From NCBI GenBank assembly GCA_900556645.1, contig USPJ01000068.1:1-6698 (forward strand): 6,698 nucleotides of DNA. The letters are read 5' to 3'. Positions 5,252-6,698 of this stretch are shown here, piece after piece (position 1 is the stretch's first letter; each line of letters starts with the position of its first letter). Both the position numbers and the translations under genes were made by a program. The stretch is from an uncultured Lachnospiraceae bacterium. Its GTDB lineage: Bacteria > Bacillota_A > Clostridia > Lachnospirales > Lachnospiraceae. The notes below the pieces were generated by a model. That model made no database searches and was not told the origin of the DNA. It saw nothing but the letters and a program-made list of their open reading frames with translations.

Positions 5252-5264
5252 ATACATCAAAATA

Positions 5265-6698
5265 TTATCTGTCCCACTTATCGCACAGGGAATTTATCTG
5301 ATCTGCAAATTTGCCAAGATCCTTATTTGCCATTCCCTGACATTTCTGTATAACCGCAACAAGGCGCTGTCCAGCTGCGATCAGTCTTTCATAGACTGTT
5401 GAATTCTTGCTCTGTGCCTTTGCAGCCTTCTTCTCAACGAGCAGTCTCGAACCATCTGCGATCTTTTTATTTGTGATAAGATCGTATGCATCCCCACTAT
5501 ATGGTGCCACCGCATCATAGCCGAATTTTTCATTGACAAGGCCTGCAAACGATTCTGCGGTGCTCTCCTCGCCATGAACTATAAATACATGCTCCGGTTT
5601 AGTCTTAACCTCTGCCAGCCAGTCTATAAGCTGGTTTTTATCTGCGTGTCCACTGATTCCCGGAAGATTTACTATATCTGCTTTGACATTGATCTCCTCA
5701 CCGAAAAGCTTTACCTTTTGTGCTCCATTTAAAAGCGCAAAACCTAAAGTTCCCGGAACCTGATATCCTACAAATAATATCGTTGAATCACTTCGCCACA
5801 AATTATGCTTCAGATGATGCCTTATCCGGCCGGCCTCACACATTCCGGATGCGGAAATTATCACCTTTGAGTTTGGATTGAAGTTTATCATCTTTGATTC
5901 ATCAGATGATACAGCCACTTTAAGTCCCGGAAATTTGATAGGGTTTATTCCCTGATCTATAAGTGACCTGGCCTCATCATCGAAGCAGTCCGAAACATTT
6001 TCATGAAATATATTCGTAGCCTCAACAGCCAGCGGACTGTCTATATAAACTTCAAAGTTTCTGTATTCCGGGAGCAGATCTTCTGTTTTTATGCGCCGCA
6101 TAAAGTAAAGCATTTCCTGTGTACGTCCTACTGAAAATGCCGGGATCACAAGATTTCCCCCCTTTGTAAATGTGGCATTCATAACCTTTGCCAGCTCAAC
6201 CGCATAATCTGGCGGAGTGTCATGCACCCTGTTTCCATATGTAGACTCCATCACAACATAGTCTGCCTCTTCCACATACTGCGGGTTTTTTATAAGCGGT
6301 CTGTTATGATTTCCGATATCACCCGAAAACAGTATTTTCTTTGTGACATTTTCTTCTGTCACCCACATTTCAATTGATGAAGATCCAAGCAGATGTCCTG
6401 CATCTACGAAACGTACTTTAAGTCCTGGACAGATTTCATACACACAATTATAATCACATGGTGTAAAATGCTGCATAACATTCGCTGCATCCTCCACATC
6501 ATACATTGGTGTGATCTCAGGCTTTCCAGCACGTCTTGCTTTACGGTTTCTCCATTCCGCCTCAAACTCCTGTATATGAGCAGAATCCTTAAGCATTATA
6601 TTACAAAGATCCGTTGTCGCCTTTGTAGCAAATATAGTTCCCCTGAAACCATGATTATACAAAAGCGGTAAAAGTCCTGAATGATCTATGTGTGCATG
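5265..6698 (-). CDS. MBL-fold metallo-hydrolase, beta-CASP RNase-type (partial, N-terminus off the window)
   Basis: A metal-dependent hydrolase of the beta-CASP branch of the metallo-beta-lactamase fold (Ysh1/CPSF73-like), whose characterised members cut RNA. The frame is open to the window edge, giving 477 residues, so the TTG at 6662 is not the start. The fragment begins exactly at HAHIDH (1-6), the HxHxDH zinc motif. Other ligands and motifs follow: FVDAGHLLGSS (His at about 102), LFSGDIGN (Asp at about 127), MESTYGNR (about 150-157, motif A), PAFSVGRTQEML (about 186-197), GISGHAD (His at about 351, motif B) and IVHGE (His at about 375, motif C). All catalytic positions visible are intact. 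A Lys/Ala-rich linker and helical tail (about 420-477) extend beyond the RMMBL region. It is probably cytoplasmic and acts on RNA, but this is inferred from the family. It is convergent with sigG, sharing the terminator hairpin between them. Confidence 0.92.
   Translation of the reverse strand, partial: HAHIDHSGLLPLLYNHGFRGTIFATKATTDLCNIMLKDSAHIQEFEAEWRNRKARRAGKPEITPMYDVEDAANVMQHFTPCDYNCVYEICPGLKVRFVDAGHLLGSSSIEMWVTEENVTKKILFSGDIGNHNRPLIKNPQYVEEADYVVMESTYGNRVHDTPPDYAVELAKVMNATFTKGGNLVIPAFSVGRTQEMLYFMRRIKTEDLLPEYRNFEVYIDSPLAVEATNIFHENVSDCFDDEARSLIDQGINPIKFPGLKVAVSSDESKMINFNPNSKVIISASGMCEAGRIRHHLKHNLWRSDSTILFVGYQVPGTLGFALLNGAQKVKLFGEEINVKADIVNLPGISGHADKNQLIDWLAEVKTKPEHVFIVHGEESTAESFAGLVNEKFGYDAVAPYSGDAYDLITNKKIADGSRLLVEKKAAKAQSKNSTVYERLIAAGQRLVAVIQKCQGMANKDLGKFADQINSLCDKWDR

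Noticed and set aside
5108..5264. A 69-residue plus-strand protein after sigG
   Set aside because: The frame lies in the large inverted repeat and then antisense to the end of the MBL gene; no ribosome binding site and no family resemblance.
6660..6662. TTG as the start of the metallo-hydrolase
   Set aside because: The frame continues to the window edge and encodes HAHIDHSG, the essential metal-binding motif, so the true start lies outside the window.

Overview
The window reads as chromosomal DNA of a low-to-moderate-GC, endospore-forming member of the Clostridia, most plausibly a Lachnospiraceae relative. This is inferred from the sigma-G gene, strong GGAGG-type ribosome binding sites and the style of the proteins. 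I cannot name a species. There are no rRNA or tRNA genes, transposases, phage genes or CRISPR arrays. Both ends cut through genes.

Left part (1-2238). A two-gene minus-strand operon holds a MATE-family multidrug/cation exporter and, 2 bp downstream, a cytidylate kinase-like protein whose C-terminus lies off the window. Upstream of the exporter is an intergenic stretch of about 300 bp with an unusual structure. Five GC-rich hairpins stand in a row (1986-2107). They are followed by a near-perfect AT-rich inverted repeat of about 21 bp per arm (2110-2155) and a Rho-independent terminator serving the next gene upstream (2147-2178).

Middle part (2239-3657). A divergent pair shares a 144-bp promoter region. 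On the minus strand is a 136-residue protein that looks like only the first half of diaminopimelate epimerase (DapF) with its catalytic signature destroyed. On the plus strand is an AraC-family regulator with a cupin sensor domain, served by a near-consensus sigma-A promoter.

Sporulation part (3631-5107). sigG, encoding the late forespore sigma factor, is preceded by a sequence that fits the sigma-G promoter consensus, which suggests autoregulation. Divergent from it is a two-gene operon of unknown function: a 127-residue charged, coiled-coil-like protein and a 43-residue protein. The tail of the 43-residue gene overlaps the 3' end of the AraC gene antiparallel by 27 bp.

Right part (5108-6698). 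A large bidirectional terminator-like hairpin (5122-5251, 23-bp perfect core stem) separates sigG from a convergent gene for a metallo-beta-lactamase/beta-CASP ribonuclease-type protein. That gene's N-terminus is cut by the window edge exactly at the HxHxDH metal-binding motif.

The observations most worth a second look are the hairpin array, the half-size DapF relative with a ruined active site, the sigma-G autoregulatory promoter in front of a sigG gene not preceded by spoIIGA-sigE, and the small overlapping gene pair beside it.
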